Shown: positions 22,250 through 34,185, numbered from the stretch's first letter. The stretch: DNA of 64,000 nt from Epichloe hybrida (GCA_019022495.1 JAFEKR010000028.1:1-64000); one strand, 5' to 3'. Numbers and translations: made by a program. The notes: a model not told the origin generated them from the sequence alone.

Positions 22250-23935
22250 ACCTTAATAAATTAGATCTTTTATGATTAGACCTTTAACTTAACCTTTATT
22301 AGCTAGGTCTGTCATTAAAGATTAATTAATCTGACTGTCTAACGAGGCCTCTGACTATTAAAGACCTCTCTAACTAACGATTTCTCTGATGATTGACGAG
22401 GAATCTAACTATTAGAAGGTCTTCTAAAGAGGTCTCTGACCGCTAACAAGGCCCTCTGTTATGGATTGATTAGTTAATTAATCAGACCCTCGGTTACTTG
22501 ACCTCTGACCGTTAGGCTAGATTAATCACTAATAATCCCTCTAACTGTCTAACGAGACCTCTGACCGGTGAAGATCCCTCTGATTAACGATTCCTCTGAC
22601 TTTTAAAGGGGAATTTAATGTATAGAAGGTCTTCTAAACAGGTCTCTGACCGATGACAAGGGCTTCTGTTATTAGACTAATTAATCTGACTGTCTGACAA
22701 GGCCTCTAACTCTTAAAGACCTCTCTAACAGATAATTCCTCTAACTTTTAAAGAGAAATCCAATGTATAGAAGGTTTTCTAATAAGGTCTCTAACCGCTA
22801 ATAAAAGCTTCCGTCATTAGACTAATTAATCTAACTGTCTAACAAGGCCTCTAACTGTTAAAGACCTCTCTAACCAATGATTTCTCTGATAATTGAAGAG
22901 GAATCTAACCGATAGAAGGTCTTCTAACGAGGTCTTCGCCCGCTGACGACCCCTCTGGTCGTTGAAGATCCCTCTGACCGACGATTCCTCTGACGATTGA
23001 CGAGGAATCTGATGTACAGAAGGTCTTCTAACAAGGTCTCCGACCGCTAACGAAAGCTTCCGTCGTTAGACTAATTAATCCGACCGTTTAATAAGGCCTC
23101 TAACCGTTAAAGACCTCTCTAACAGACAATTCCTCTGACTTTTAAAGAGAAATCTAATGTACAGAAGGTCTTCTAATAAGGTCTCTAACCGCTAATAAAA
23201 GCTTCTATTATTAGACTAATTAATCTAACTGTCTAACGAGGCCTCTAACCATTAAAGACCTCTCTAACCGATGATTTCTCTGACGATTGAAGAGGAATCT
23301 AACCGATAGAAGGTCTTCTGACAAGGTCTTCGCCCGCTGACAACCCCTCTGGCCGTTGAAGATCCCTCTGACTGACAATTCCTTTGACAATTGACGAGGA
23401 ATCTAATGTACAGAAGGTCTTCTAACGAGGTCTCTGACCGCTAACGAAAGCTTCCGTTATTAGACTAATTAATCTAACTGTCTGACAAGGCCTCTGACTA
23501 TTAAAGACCTCTCTGACTAATAATTCCTCTAATAATTGTCAAGGAATCTAAGGTATAGAAGGTCTTCTAATAAGGTCTCTGACCGCTAACGAAAGCTTCC
23601 GTTATTAGACTAATTAATCCGACTGTTTAACGAGGCCTCTAACTATTAAAGACCTCTCTAATAGACAATTCCTCTAACTTTTAAAGAGAAATCCAATGTA
23701 TAAAAGGTCTTCTAATAAGGTCTCTAACCGCTAACGAAAGCTTCTGTTATTAGACTAATTAATCTAACTATCTGACAAGACCTCTAACTATTAAAGACCC
23801 CTCTAACTAACGATTTCTCTGACCTTTGAAGGGGAATTTGATGTACAGAAGATCTTCTAATAAGGTCTTCGCCCGCTAATAACCCCTCTGGCCATTAAAG
23901 ATCCCTCTAACTAACGATTCCTCTAATAAAGTTAA
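22250..23935. repeat. Satellite-like tandem array, about 145-bp unit in a 394-bp higher-order repeat
   Basis: The array is built of GACCTCTGACCG, GAAGGTCTTCTAA and GACTAATTAATC words. The landmark GACTAATTAATC occurs at 22675, 22820, 23069, 23214, 23463, 23608 and 23753, with spacings of 145, 249, 145, 249, 145 and 145. This is a 145-bp unit alternating with a 249-bp unit (145 plus 104). Copies differ mostly by transitions and retain much CpG, so RIP is partial. The array ends abruptly near 23935, where AT-rich DNA resumes. Confidence 0.85.
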
Positions 23936-24744
23936 GAGAATTATTTTATATTACTATAATAGAAAGCATTATAAATATCTAGTTAAATAAAAGGGCTATA
24001 ATACTTTAGAGAATTCTTAGGTATTAAAAAGGGATTTTATTACTAGAGAAATTATTAATAACTATAAGTAATAGCTAAGTAGTAAAGTTAATATAAGGTA
24101 ATTATATTTTATAACTTAATATACTAAAGATATTAGAAAATAAAGTTAATTTACTTAGATAACTTAAATAATCTATTATATAGCTACTAAGTACTTATTC
24201 CTTAATAATAAAGTTAGCCCCTAAGACTACTAGTCCCTTATTATTATTAGTAACTATAAAAGCTATAGAGAAAGAGGCCTTAGGAGTATCTTTATTATTA
24301 GAATCCCTCTCTTTATATATATAAACCTAAAGTATACTAAGGAGCTTAATAAGACTAATATATTTAGGTAAATTAATAGTATTTAGTATAAACTACTAGT
24401 AAGTTAGTTAAGTATTAGCTATATATATTAAGAAAGCTTACCTTTAGGATATTCTAGGCTATAAAGTAAAGAGAGTTTAAAATATTAATTTAAGTCTTTA
24501 GATTTATAGTATTACTTAGTAGCACTATTATAATATATTTATTATATTTTACCTTATAAGTAATATTAGTAAATATTTAAGCATAGTAAATATAACTATA
24601 CTTATTAGAATTTTTATAAACTAAGATAGTATTTTATCGCTTTTTCTTTACTTTTATAATAGGCTAGTAATAAGTTAGTAGTAATCTAGTGTCTAGGAAA
24701 TAGAATTATACTTACTTTATTTTAATAGTAATAGCTACCTTTAA
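23936..24744. other. AT-rich RIP-degraded sequence, no gene
   Basis: No ORF and no recognised transposon motif. It joins the truncated gypsy-like copy B at 24745 and could be the more 5' part of that element, but copy A has unrelated sequence at the matching position. Confidence 0.4.
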
Positions 24745-26283
24745 AAGTAGCTTTAATAAGTTTAAATAGCCTATTATAAAGCTATATAATTTAAGCTAAA
24801 GTCTAGTAGTGTATTAGTAATAACTAGGTAAATTCTAGTTAAAAGAGATATACTATAATATAGTTTTTATTATTTTAGAAGTAATAAGTATATTTTATTA
24901 AATAGCCTATTAAATATTAGCTATAAAGAAGTAATAAGTAAGTAAAGAAATTATACTTAAAGATTTATTATATTTAGCTAGGAAGGTTTTTTTATTAATA
25001 AGGTATCTTAAAATCTTATAAGTATTATTTTTTAGGAGGATATTTTATATTATTACTTACTAATAATAGTATATATATAAAATCTTTTTTAAAGTTATTT
25101 TACTAGTAGTAAGTTAGTAATAAAGACACTATAAGGATATAATAAACTTATAATAAGATTTTAGAAGAAGTTTACTTTTAGGGAGACTTTATAGGAGATT
25201 TCTTAGTTAATAGATTTTCTTTAGGTATTAATAAAGGTAAAGTTTAGGCATAAGACTTATATATAGTAAACTAGCTATAAGTTAGCTATAATAGACTAGA
25301 TAAGGAAGTTATACTAATAAGAGTATAAACTTATAAGCTAGATAAGGGTAAGAAACTAAGATAAATAAGGATAGATAATAATAATAATTAAGGACTAAAA
25401 GAGGTTAGTAACTACTAAGTAATAGTAATAAGAGAGCTACTACTTAGCTAGTAAGGGTAACTTATAAGGTTAAGGGATATTATAAAAGAAAGGAAAAGTA
25501 TAAAAGAGGGGAAAAATTAGTCTTTTTTATATTAACCCTAGACCCCTTAAGTAATTTAACACACTATATATAAGTGATTTATAAATTATAATAATAACTA
25601 TTAGCATTACTAAATGTATATATACCTAATAGCTATAAGCTTATAGTAACTATAATATTAGCCCTTTAGTTAGACTATTTAAAACCCTAGTATTAAGTAC
25701 CTTATTTATTTAACTAATTATAAAAATTAACACGGGTTATTTATATTATTTTTTTCTAGCTATATAATAGGTAATAATATTTATTTTACTATAGTAAAGC
25801 TATATATAAGCTACTATTAGAACATTACTAACTATAATAAGGGGTTATTTTTAATTAGTAGTATTATTATTATTATTTCTTTTTATTTACCTATATGTCT
25901 AAATATAAGATACCTTATCTTATTTTTCCTTATAAAGCTCTAATATAATAACTATACCTTAAGTAAGTAGCTTATTTTATAATTAAGGTTAATTATATAT
26001 AGGGGGGGTATTATATTAGGAGCGTAAAGGTTAAAGATAAGATATTTATTAAAGTAAGTCTTTAAAGAACCTTTAAGCTATATAAATAATAAAGAGGCTA
26101 GCTAGCTATAAGATAGCTATATGCTTATAGAGTAAGGTATTTATTAAAGACTATATATATTATTAGTGCTAGGTTAGAGATTAAAACCTTTACGCACTTA
26201 CCCCTAGCTAGCATTTATCTAGCAGCGACTGTGATAGTCTTAGCTATCACTTTGTTCTTAACCTTTCGGTGCAAGCCGTGACA
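24745..26283 (+). mobile_element. Truncated gypsy-like LTR element, 3' end, copy B
   Basis: Collinear with 2077-3543, ending in the same 275-bp LTR, preceded by a polypurine tract (AGGGGGGG, 26001-26008). Compared with copy A it keeps an extra segment near 25400-25475 that contains GGTTAGTAACTAC and AAGGTTAAGG words. There is no 5' LTR in the window and no readable pol. Confidence 0.6.
26009..26283 (+). repeat. 275-bp LTR, copy B
   Basis: Starts TATTATATTAGG and ends GCAAGCCGTGACA, the same length as copy A at 3269-3543. Its last 100 bp (GCATTTATCTAGCAGCGACTG and following) are less RIP-mutated than in copy A and give the better view of the ancestral LTR end. Confidence 0.65.
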
Positions 26284-26850
26284 TTTTTATAGTTTTTTTA
26301 AAATAAGTAATAATAATAATTTATAGAAATATAAAATAATTTATAGAAATAGTAAATAATATAATAAGAAGGTTTTTCTTTAAGTTATATTAGGGAAATA
26401 AAGTATTAAGTTAAATAGTATTATTAAAAAGTATAATATTATATATAACCTTACTTAGTTATAGTAAAATTACTAAAATAATATAATATTATAAATTCTA
26501 TAACTAATTAAATAAAATAGGTAATAATAAAAGCTTTTATATAACTAGTCTTCTTTTAATCCTTATAATACTAATAACTAATAAAAAGTCTAATACTATA
26601 TTTATAGTGTTTATAGTTAGTGTAGTTTAGGAAAAAAAATTTATAGTATAATATATTATAGTTTTTTTTTATAGTTAGTGTAATGTAGTTTTTTTTTCCT
26701 TATAGTTAGTGTAGTTTGTAGTGTAGTGTAGTTTATAGTGTAGTTACTACACTACACTACAAATACTACACTACACTACAAATACTACACTACACTACAC
26801 TACACTACACTACAAATACTACACTACACTACACGTTTTAGTAATACCTA
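26284..26850 (-). mobile_element. hAT-type element arm with ACTAC microsatellite
   Basis: Reverse-complement match to the left arm of the element at 13292-15038, ending in CACTACACGTTTTAGT exactly like that element, but without its final GCAATACTCTG. The last 150 bp are an ACTAC/GTAGT microsatellite. The arm starts directly at the end of the copy-B LTR, about 60 bp further along the arm than at the corresponding junction at 3544. Confidence 0.6.
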
Positions 26851-28221
26851 GTCTTAGGCTAGTTTATCTCTAGGATATCTAGAAGAAAGTTATTTTACTA
26901 ATATTATATAATATTATAGGAAGTAAGATATTATTTATAGTAATTAACTATCCTAAGTTACTAGTATTAGTAATCTTAGGAGATTAAAGTAATAAAGTTA
27001 GGAAAAGGGGTAAAATATCTTTAACTTTAGACAAAGAAATAAGTAATTTAAGGTTAGGATTTAGGTAAAATAAAGGTAAAGCTCTTTTAGATTTAGAGTT
27101 AAAGTCTAGGATTAGATTCTCCTATATATAAATCTTAAGTAATAAATTATTTATAAATATAATATAAATAGTAATACTAGGAAGGGTCTTAGGTTAATAA
27201 AGGGAATTATTATAGTTTATATAGATAAGAGAAAGAGTTTTTAATAAAGGATAAAGTATACTATAGTAAACTTTAATTAGGATAAGAATTAGGTTAAACT
27301 TAAAACTTACTATAATAAAGTTTTCTATTAGGTTACCTTAAGTTTAAAAAAAGAAAAAAAACTAAGTCCTTTATTAAGAAAAACTATCCTTAACCTATTT
27401 ACCCTTATTCTTTTTACTAATCCTAACTCCTAATATTAGGTGTATTCTAACTTTATAATAATTACTACTCTTAAACCTTCTTATTTTTAATTCCTAAGGT
27501 AAATTCTATACTAATTAGTATAGTGTAATATATAATTCACACTTATACTTGCTAATTAAAGATTAGAATAAGCAATACTATAGAGATAAAAGTAAGGTAA
27601 AAGTGAAGGCAGTGGTCTGTGCCCTCCCTTAGATTATAGTAGTATAATTATCTTAGTAAACTATAATTTTTAAAATTAAAGAAGTAGTTAAAGCCTTACC
27701 TTAAACTTATAAGGTTTAACCCTATTATCTAGCTATATTATATATTTCTTATACTAGTGCCTTTTCTTACTATAATACTAAGAGTTATTATAGTTTAAGT
27801 TTATTATTAGAAGTTTAGTAGTTAGTTATTATTTTATAGTAATAAATATATTTATAAAATAGTTAATCTTTCCTTTTCACATTTACAGGTCTTATCTTAG
27901 TCAGGTGTAACCTAAGCCACCGTCATGTTTTAGGAATAGTTTTTTAAGTCTTTCAGTTTGTTATGTTCTCTTATTTAATTATTTATAAAATAAGCTTCCT
28001 AAGGTTTAGAATATTCTAGTTTTAAGTATTATTTAAGATTTCTATTTAAGTATTATTTAAGATTTTATCTTTTATTAGATATAAAGTTATTCTTTTTATT
28101 AATCTCCTAGCTAGTATATTTAAGTCCTATAGTTCTTAGTAATTATAGCTTTAATAATTAAAGCTAGTTTTAGCTATAGTTAAAATTAAACCTTATCTCT
28201 TATTCTTTATTATTAGGTAAC
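26851..28221. other. AT-rich RIP-degraded sequence, no gene
   Basis: No ORF or recognisable motif. Two short higher-GC spots survive (27604-27640 and 27885-27935). The boundary to the next identifiable feature is the TSD of the solo LTR at 28222. Confidence 0.55.
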
Positions 28222-28396
28222 TGTCATAGTCTAGCCCTAATGGACTAATCGCGGGTGCCTGCGCCACCATGTGGGTTTGACCCCAATTCCGTTGCGCCAT
28301 AGAAGGCAACAAAAGAATACGCATTGTACAAGTCATCATTTACTTGTACAATTGACACCTATATTGCTAGGTCTAGGCAAAGCCTAGATTATCACA
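28222..28396 (-). repeat. Solo LTR of the TRIM family, TSD GTAAC
   Basis: 175 bp, strongly similar to the LTRs of the TRIM at 20715-21239, with TG...CA ends and a perfect 5-bp TSD, GTAAC (28217-28221 and 28397-28401). It has a small insertion (GAAGGCAAC region near 28304) relative to the other copies, and retains the GGGTTTGACCCC box. It proves that this LTR inserts as an independent unit with 5-bp duplications. Confidence 0.85.
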
Positions 28397-30469
28397 GTAA
28401 CTATAGCTTCTAGGATATATTTATTATTTTATTTCTAACCTTAGCTATACTCTAGTAATTTTATATAAAGTATTACTCTTTATATTATCTTTATTTAATT
28501 ATCTTTTATTTATTTAGCACTAGCCTTAACTCCTTTATATTCTTAGAGATAATTAATTATAATAAATAATTTTATATTTATTCTAAGATAATAATAATAT
28601 ATATAAGTCCTAGTCTTATTACTATATAATAGTACTTAGAAAAATAAGGTTATAATAATAGTTAATTACTATTTAATCTAGCTACTAAGGTTCTATAATT
28701 ATTATAGCCATGATTATATAAGCTATTTCCCCACTTAACACACCACGCGAACCAAAAAGTAATTTACTCCCGCGGGATGTGAGACATACAGGGACCAGGA
28801 GAAAATCCCAGAGACACGACGGCGGATCACCCTGGGTCAGACATGTCTCAACCCGGGCCCGCCACTGAAGGACGTGGCTCGGCGTCCGCACCTATGCAGT
28901 TATCGAAGCGAACGAAAGTCAAGCCTGGCAATGGTGACGTGTACGTAGCACGGCGTAGTTAGTATTGATGCTTATACATCCGTAGCCAGCTCCCCGAACT
29001 TCCGCGCAGGTACCGCCATGCACACACACCTGTGGTGTCTGGTGAGTGCAAAACATTGGCAAGCGTTCGAGGTCCCCCGCCCTCCACCAAGCTTGACGTC
29101 CCGCGATGGAACGCTGTCGAATGTAACTAGACAGGGACTAGTCGAAAAGCAGTTCTGACGCCGGGATATTTATTGCCTTGGCTGCATGGGCAATGGCTGA
29201 TTTACGGCATCTCGATTCGACTTGGACATGCAGTCCGAGGTTAAGCATTCGTCGAGAGAGGAACTGATTGGCTGCTTGTTGGGCGCGGATGTTCTCATGC
29301 AGACTTACCTTTTGCCTCTCTTAGGCTGCGTTCCGGCTCGGTTAGAAATGGTCAGCATCGAAAGTATCAAAGTCAAATCAAATGTCACGATGCGAGAGGA
29401 TGGTCACATATTTCATTTCAATTGACTTGTTTGATTGCGTTCTGTCTCGGTAGCTCGCACACGGATGAATCGTGTTCTGGCACATTTCTAAGCATAGTGC
29501 GATCGGGAAGCGCGACCATGGACGATTGTTCACGAAAGCGGACGTCCGCATGGGCATCTTCATTGACAGGTGTGTCGCAGCACTGGCTGTGTTCTATGAG
29601 ATTTGCCGCCGAACGACAGCCTTTCGTTAGTGAACCGAGGTGACTGGCAAATTTCTACGTGACGTGGAGATGAACAATCGATTCGAAACTACGCTATTTC
29701 CGCCTGCCTTGAAAATCGCATCGTTTGTTAGCAACCTGCTCCGTCAAACATGGCGTCTCGTGCGAAGGAGGGAGAATGTAGGAAGGATAAAGTCAGGAAA
29801 ATAGTTGTTTGTAATTCGTAATCAGGCCAACTCTTGCGAGTTGTCATAAGCCGCGGTAATTTCACAAGGGAAAATTCATCATGATGATTGGAGAGAATGG
29901 GAAAGACAATGAATGCATCACTTACCAGTTCTCAGAAGGCGATGAGACCTACGTCGACGATTCAACAGCGGCGCAGCGTCGTGTGCGAGTTTTTGAAGTT
30001 GAGAGGGAGAAAATTTGCGAAGTGGAGGAGGTACAGGATTCCCAAAGTGGGGGTGCATGTTTTATTAGTGAGCATTGTGCAGATCACGTGAGATGCGGCG
30101 GGCCAACTCGTTCGTGTCGTGTCGAAATCTACCAGAAAAAATCTCTCGGGTAGGCATGAAGATCTTGGCAGCCCCCAGCCACCGCGTTTAATTCCCTCAC
30201 AGAAGCGGTCGAAGAAGCGGCATGCTGCATCATCCATATCCATTGCCTGTGCAGACGTGGAGTACAAATCCGTAATATACTCGGTGCTTGCAGGAGGGGG
30301 GCTTGCAAGAGGGGGGGCGAATAAGCCGCGACACGTAAGCGAAATCATAGAAACGTGATATTCCTATGTTGTGTTCAAGATAGCTAGCTACCTTTTGCGC
30401 CGTTCTTGGCATCCGAAAGATAGGCCAAAGCTGCACAACTCCAAATCTCGAGCAGTCGCAGCAGCTATC
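28397..30469. other. Block boundary and intergenic sequence upstream of the decarboxylase
   Basis: AT-rich DNA ends sharply near 28715 and normal-composition sequence begins. Between 28720 and 30469 there are only short overlapping ORFs on both strands (the longest is 128 codons on the minus strand at 29962-30348), with low-complexity or uncompositional translations. I see no gene here. The last few hundred bases presumably contain the decarboxylase promoter, but no clear TATA box was found. Confidence 0.5.
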
Positions 30470-32059
30470 ATGTCCTCTGCCCTCACCATCAATGGCAACA
30501 GCCCTGTCAATGACGCCGCCGTCAGCGAAAATGGCATCGTCAGACCAGGGGAGAAAGCACAAGTCATCAGCGAATCCGGCCTAGATCGGGCAGGCGAGCT
30601 CGAGGACCTTCTAGATGCTGTCAAATCGCTCATAATTCCCTTCGTGAGAGCGGCCGACTCGGAGGCCGCGGTCAAGCCCACAGGTCGTCTGCGGCGCGAC
30701 GGACGGAATGTTCTCGTTGATGCGCATCCACCACACGCAGTCCGTGAGAGCATGAACTTCTCGCTGCCCGCAGGTCCTGGGCGAGGTCGAGAGGGCTTGC
30801 TGGAGACGATTGACAACGTGTTGCGGCATAGTGTCAACACCTGGGATCAAGGCTTCATGGACAAGCTCACCGCGAGCACAAACCCTGTCGGGGTCATCTC
30901 CGAAATCGTTCTCGGCGTGCTGAATACCAATGTTCACGTCTTTCACGTAGCACCTGCTCTGACCATCATCGAGAAGGTGACCGCTCGCACATTGGCATCG
31001 TACTTCGGTTTCGAGGGGCCACGAGCCGGTGGCATAACTTGCCAAGGAGGCAGCGCATCCAATTTCACGTCCCTTGTCATTGCGCGCAATGCCTTGTACC
31101 CGGCCGTCAAGGTGAACGGCGGCGAGGGCTACCGTTTCGCCGTTTTCACCAGTCGTCATGGACACTTTTCCATGCAAAAGGCCGCGGTGGCGGCTGGCAT
31201 GGGCACGTCCAGCATCACTCGTGTCCCTGTCGACGACGAGGGCTGCATGCTACCTTCGGCCTTGCGCCGTCTTGTGGCCGAGGCGAAAGCTCGGAAAGAG
31301 ATACCTCTCTATGTCAATGCGACGGCCGGCACCACGGTGCTGGGTGCATTTGATCCCATTCGAGACATCAAGACCATCTGCGACGAGTTTGGCATGTGGC
31401 TCCACGTCGACGGTTCCTGGGGCGCGTCTGTCGCCTTCTCATCAAAGCATCGACACAAGCTCGATGGGTGCGGGCTGGCCGACTCTCTAACCATCAATCC
31501 ACAAAAGATGCTCAATGTCCCCATGACCTGCTCATTCCTGCTGACCAACGACCTGAAGCGTTTCCACAATGCAAATTCGCTACGAGCAGAGTACCTGTTC
31601 CATGACCCGGAAGATGATGACGAAGTCTGGGACCTGGCTGACCTCACGTTGCAGTGCGGCCGCCGAGCGGACAGCTTCAAGATGGCATTGGCGTGGATTT
31701 ACTACGGAGCGGAAGGCTTTGAGCAAGGCATCAACCATGCCTTCGATATGGCTGCGCACCTTGCCACGCTAGTGCAAGAAAGTGAAGACTTTGAGTTACT
31801 CTCCCCAAACCCACCCCCCTGCCTACAAGTGTGCTTCTACTACGCCCCAGACGGGGGGAAGGCCTCGGATCGCAAAGACGAGAACACGGAGAGAACCCGC
31901 TCCATGGTCAGGAAGATGTTGGGGCGGGGCTTCATGTTTGACTTTGCACCAGGACCAAGAGGCTATTTCTTCCGAGTAGTGACAAATTGTCAGACTCTAC
32001 GAGGGACTGTAGACGGTCTCTTCAAAGCACTACGCGAGGTGGGCCAGGAGCCATCATAG
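30470..32059 (+). CDS. PLP-dependent group II decarboxylase (GAD/CSAD-like)
   Basis: Intronless 529-residue protein of the pyridoxal-phosphate amino-acid decarboxylase family (glutamate/cysteine-sulfinate/aromatic decarboxylases), presumably cytosolic. Visible signatures are SRHGHFSMQKAA, the cofactor-binding HVDGSWGA (Asp314 would pair with the pyridine nitrogen), and NPQKMLNVP, where Lys346 should form the Schiff base. LQCGRRADSFK and VCFYYAP resemble animal GAD65/CSAD more than DOPA decarboxylases, so an acidic substrate is likely but not proven. Length is normal for the family. The frame is open upstream to 30371, but only from GTG, so the ATG at 30470 (MSSALTING) is taken as start. A T-run follows the stop. 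It lies alone between two AT-rich blocks; the neighbours are a gene remnant and a disabled glycosidase. Confidence 0.9.
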   Translation: MSSALTINGNSPVNDAAVSENGIVRPGEKAQVISESGLDRAGELEDLLDAVKSLIIPFVRAADSEAAVKPTGRLRRDGRNVLVDAHPPHAVRESMNFSLPAGPGRGREGLLETIDNVLRHSVNTWDQGFMDKLTASTNPVGVISEIVLGVLNTNVHVFHVAPALTIIEKVTARTLASYFGFEGPRAGGITCQGGSASNFTSLVIARNALYPAVKVNGGEGYRFAVFTSRHGHFSMQKAAVAAGMGTSSITRVPVDDEGCMLPSALRRLVAEAKARKEIPLYVNATAGTTVLGAFDPIRDIKTICDEFGMWLHVDGSWGASVAFSSKHRHKLDGCGLADSLTINPQKMLNVPMTCSFLLTNDLKRFHNANSLRAEYLFHDPEDDDEVWDLADLTLQCGRRADSFKMALAWIYYGAEGFEQGINHAFDMAAHLATLVQESEDFELLSPNPPPCLQVCFYYAPDGGKASDRKDENTERTRSMVRKMLGRGFMFDFAPGPRGYFFRVVTNCQTLRGTVDGLFKALREVGQEPS

Positions 32060-32688
32060 TCTTGTCAGACTTGTTTTTTTTTTTTTGGTTGGAAGTTTTC
32101 TTTTAGCATTTTATTAGACAACTAAGAAAATCCGCAGAGTTTGGTTGTTAAACACGTTCCATTGCTTCCACCGGCCAATGCAGCCTGGATTGCTGTGTTG
32201 GAGCCGTCATTGGCACGAACTGCCATGACTCTGACATGTGCTTTTCCATGAATAGTGTTACAACTTACGGCGCCTCGCCGTCCAGCAGATGTTGAGGATG
32301 AGAATTCTCGAAAAAAAAAAAAAAAAAAAGCCTGACTGTGGAAAACTACAACTGGACACTTAGACTTGCGACGGCATGTGTTGGCCCCTCGGCATTGAAT
32401 CTTCTCACCCCGCGCTCTTATCGCGTTGAACACTTTGCAGTATAACTCACTGCGTTGGATCATTGTGTCTGAAAAAAAAAAAAAAAAAAAAAACCCGGCA
32501 TGTACTCCGTACCATGGTGAGATTCCGTACCACGTGCCACTGACCCCGAATCTTGGCTGCTCTGTTTACTTTTTCTGCTTCATCAACAATCCAGGCTGAA
32601 TGACTGCGCGGTGCTTGAGCTGGGGCTCGCAGGCCAAGAGGGTAGTTGACTTGGCAGTTACGAAGTCTTGATCGCCGCATACGCTTTT
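32060..32688. other. Intergenic sequence with poly-A tracts
   Basis: Contains a T-run just after the decarboxylase stop and two long A homopolymers (about 32311-32329 and 32471-32492). The antisense ORFs here encode poly-Phe from these runs and are artefacts. No gene seen. Confidence 0.6.
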
Positions 32689-33223
32689 ACTGTGCAATAC
32701 GCCAAGTCGAATGATATCATTGTTGGCTTGGACAATATAGTCAATGGCTTTAGGGCTCGGGCGAAGAAAGATGGCTATATGCAGTAAACAAGGTCCCCAA
32801 GGCCGAGGCCGAAGGCAAGCTCAACCCGCAGCTCATCGCCGACGCGCTGTCGCAAGCCTCGAAGCTCAAAGATGACGGCACCGGCGCAGCCGACGCGGTC
32901 AAGTCGGCCATCAAAGGCATCCAGCCCGGTCCCGGTCCCGCGGCAAAGTCGGCAGCAATCGAGACCAAGGGGAAGGGGAAACACGCGGCTCCAGCGCCCT
33001 CGTCCGCGGGCCTGGTCAATGACATGAACAAGATTGCCGACCTGCGAGACAAGAACGCGCCCGTGTCCCTAGAGCTCATCTCCGACATATCCTGCCTAAG
33101 CTGGAGGCGCAGCTGTTTGCCGCCGCAGGTCAGGACCCCCCGGCTCAGGGCGAGCAGGAGTCGCCCCTGGAGAATGACCAGTTTATTGAGGCGTTCGCGG
33201 AAAACTTTCAGAGAGGAGCTTGA
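32689..33223 (+). pseudogene. Frameshifted remnant of an unidentified gene
   Basis: High-GC, codon-biased sequence that encodes sensible protein only if two frame changes are allowed. Segment one (32689-32784) ends in a stop just after KKDGYMQ. Segment two (from 32781) runs through KLNPQLIADALSQASKL and SAGLVNDMNKIADLRD. Segment three (from about 33087) reads LPKLEAQLFAAAGQ, then DQFIEAFAENFQRGA, and ends at TGA 33221-33223. No ATG start is in place. I do not recognise the family: it is alanine- and lysine-rich, probably helical. The frame breaks could hide an intron at 32784, but the second break has no splice sites. Most likely it is the 3' end of a decayed gene. Confidence 0.5.
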
Positions 33224-34177
33224 GTGAGGGGAGATATAACCGTGCTACATACGAGTATGCGCCTTGTGTTACATGTAATATTTTGTTGCTTAAATTCGAT
33301 AGAACTCTTGATATTTAGAAAACACCAATGACAAAGGTTGATTCAATTTTCTAATGCCGGCTCGGTCGTGCGCTTCACTGTTAACTCCGTGTATCCGGCG
33401 ATGTCCATGTCTGCTCGAGCTTGACGTTGCACTGGAGAAGCCTGGAAAGTTGAAGCAAGTTTGAGCTTGGACAGGTCTGCATTTGCTCTTCGTTTCCCTA
33501 ATAAGCGATATGAGATGATGCTAGCCGTTAGAGTATAGTTAAAAAGAATCCCTCTTAGTTCTTCACAGACATGCACTCTAGTCTGGCCGTGCCGAGTGCA
33601 GCGAGGGGCCAGCTAAACCGCCGCAATAATGCTAGCCAGACCTGAAACAACGTCATGAGAGGACCTCGACTGCCTCGAGGCATTTAGTTTTCGTTGTAGA
33701 TGGATGAAATGCCAGCTATTGGGAGATTCGGAGTCATGGGTAGAAAGCTAATATGTAATTCAAATTATTACCGGAATAGCAACTGCTTCTTCATGCATCC
33801 TGCATCTCCCCCTGAGTTTGTTCTATTCTCGTCCATCCGGCTCAACCCACAGTTATGCCGTATGCCGGGATAATAAATGACTCACTTGGCTCGCCTGGTT
33901 AAACTTCAGCGAAAGTGTTTCATTTTGTGAATTGAGCCTCTTTTCCCCCGCATACACATGTACATATTACTTCAGGGGTTGATTTTAGGCAGAACACCAT
34001 GGGCTCGACAAGGTGGGGTCGATGGACGTGTAAGTCCATGCGATTTGACGATGTTGGCCGCGGACATGGGGAGTCTGGGGGGAGACCAGTAGCCTGCCAA
34101 TCATTTCATCAGCCGTGGATGCCGTGATCCGAAGTGAAACGTTTCCCCTCTATTGGACAGCCATCACAGCACATCTT
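33224..34177. other. Intergenic, no gene seen
   Basis: Normal-composition sequence without a credible ORF. It separates the remnant from the GH3 gene and should include upstream regulatory sequence of the latter. Confidence 0.55.
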
Positions 34178-34185
34178 TATAAATA
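34178..34185 (+). promoter_or_regulatory. TATA box of the GH3 gene
   Basis: TATAAATA lies 86-93 bp upstream of the ATG at 34271, a normal distance for a fungal core promoter. Confidence 0.55.

Noticed and set aside
29881..30348. Plus- and minus-strand ORFs of 90 and 128 codons upstream of the decarboxylase
   Set aside because: They overlap each other on opposite strands, have no homology I recognise and no splice context.
30371..30469. N-terminal extension of the decarboxylase
   Set aside because: The extension opens at GTG, which a fungal nuclear gene would not normally use; the first ATG in frame is at 30470.
32122..32680. Minus-strand ORFs of 113 and 77 codons
   Set aside because: Both include poly-Phe runs read from A homopolymers; they are artefacts.
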